14,708 nucleotides of DNA. Source: Stomatobaculum sp. (GTDB lineage: Bacteria > Bacillota_A > Clostridia > Lachnospirales > Lachnospiraceae). Where the stretch lies: the NCBI GenBank assembly GCA_017449925.1, contig JAFSYO010000036.1, positions 1 through 14,708 of the forward strand, given 5' to 3'. Of this stretch, positions 13,845 through 14,708 are shown piece by piece. The notes beneath the pieces were generated by a model. The model did no database searches and had not been told where the DNA came from. It was given only the letters and a program-made list of their open reading frames with translations. Within the stretch, counting starts at the first letter, position 1; each line of letters starts with the position of its first letter. The position numbers were made by a program, and so were the translations under genes.

Positions 13845-14708
13845 TTAGTCAAGGATCTTGACAACTCTGCCGGAGCCGACAGTTCTGCCGCCCTCGCGGA
13901 TAGCGAAACGGAGACCCTGCTCGCAGGCGATCGGGTGGATCAGCTCGACGGTCATCTCGACGTTATCGCCGGGCATGCACATCTCGGTGCCCTCCGGAAG
14001 GGAGCAGACACCAGTGACGTCGGTGGTTCTGAAGTAGAACTGCGGACGATAGTTGTTGAAGAACGGGGTGTGACGGCCACCTTCATCCTTGGTCAGGACG
14101 TAGACCTGAGCGGTGAACTTTGCGTGGCAGGTAACAGAACCCGGCTTCGCAATGACCTGGCCGCGGACGACTTCGTCACGGTTCACACCGCGGAGAAGCA
14201 GACCAACGTTGTCGCCGGCCATAGCGGAATCAAGAAGCTTACGGAACATCTCAATACCGGTGCAGACGGTCTTCTTCTTGTCTTCCTTGATACCAAGGAT
14301 CTCGACTTCCTCGTTGAGCTTCAGGACGCCACGCTCGACACGGCCGGTAGCCACGGTGCCGCGGCCGGTGATGGTGAAGACATCCTCGACGGGCATAAGG
14401 AAGGGCTTGTCAGCTTCGTGCTTCGGCTGCGGAATGTAGGTATCGACAGCGTCAAGGAGCTCCATGATCTTGTCAGCCCACTCGCAGTCCGGATCCTGCA
14501 GAGCCATCAGAGCGGAACCGCGGATGACCGGAACGTCATCGCCCGGGAACTCGTACTCGTTCAGCAGGTCTCTGATCTCCATCTCGACCAGCTCAAGCAG
14601 CTCTTCGTCGTCTACCTGGTCCGTCTTGTTCATGAACACGACGATGTAAGGTACGCCGACCTGTCTCGCAAGCAGGATGTGCTCTCTCGTCTGAGGCATC
14701 GGACCGTC
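13845..14708 (-). CDS. tuf: Elongation factor Tu, C-terminal part (5' end outside window)
   Basis: EF-Tu delivers aminoacyl-tRNA to the ribosome as a GTP complex. The visible 287 residues begin [25 protein letters not shown], just after the switch II region, and run to the natural end ([14 protein letters not shown]). The guanine-specificity motif NKTD is present (NKCD in many bacteria), followed by a short acidic helix. Domain 2 starts near [25 protein letters not shown], and domain 3 contains [21 protein letters not shown] and [16 protein letters not shown]. About 110 residues, including the P-loop, lie beyond the window edge; the frame is open to base 14708. The ATG at 14699 is internal Met, not the start. 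Codons are strongly biased, as expected for one of the most abundant cell proteins. Confidence 0.98.
   Translation of the reverse strand, partial: DGPMPQTREHILLARQVGVPYIVVFMNKTDQVDDEELLELVEMEIRDLLNEYEFPGDDVPVIRGSALMALQDPDCEWADKIMELLDAVDTYIPQPKHEADKPFLMPVEDVFTITGRGTVATGRVERGVLKLNEEVEILGIKEDKKKTVCTGIEMFRKLLDSAMAGDNVGLLLRGVNRDEVVRGQVIAKPGSVTCHAKFTAQVYVLTKDEGGRHTPFFNNYRPQFYFRTTDVTGVCSLPEGTEMCMPGDNVEMTVELIHPIACEQGLRFAIREGGRTVGSGRVVKILD

Overview
The window looks like a cell-envelope region from a Gram-positive clostridium, most plausibly Lachnospiraceae. This rests on the protein families present (choline-binding-type wall repeats, GH25 lysozyme, BspA-like leucine-rich repeats, clostripain-type C11 peptidase, YkuD L,D-transpeptidase), on strong AGGAGG ribosome sites, and on fairly GC-rich coding sequence. 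The genus cannot be fixed from the sequence alone. Eight of the nine genes act on, in or outside the envelope, or supply a precursor for it. The ninth is translation factor EF-Tu (tuf).

Layout. (1) 1-1013 (+) is the 3' end of a wall-repeat surface protein with strongly biased codons, followed by a clean terminator. (2) 1216-6032 (+) is the most interesting block. It holds a single-chain winged-helix / phosphocholine cytidylyltransferase / choline kinase fusion (LicC-LicA type), then a secreted protein made almost entirely of choline-binding-type repeats, then a GH25 lysozyme carrying the same repeats. A bidirectional terminator closes it. (3) 6129-8003 (-) is a two-gene operon: an L,D-transpeptidase followed by a membrane acyltransferase of family 3. 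(4) 8141-12297 (+) is a two-gene lipoprotein operon: a BspA-like leucine-rich-repeat protein and a clostripain-family peptidase, ended by a second bidirectional terminator. (5) 12411-13523 (-) is an orphan lipoprotein with its own promoter. (6) 13845-14708 (-) is the 3' part of tuf, followed by an unusually structured 200-bp intergenic region.

How it fits together. The Lic fusion would phosphorylate choline and activate it as CDP-choline. Its two neighbours carry repeats of the kind that bind phosphocholine on wall polymers in pneumococci. The block therefore looks like a write-and-read module for a phosphocholine-decorated envelope. The fusion also carries an N-terminal winged helix, and its own promoter has a perfect 10-bp inverted repeat overlapping the -10 box. 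This suggests a pathway enzyme that represses itself. No LicD transferase or choline transporter lies inside the window, so the pathway is incomplete as seen here.
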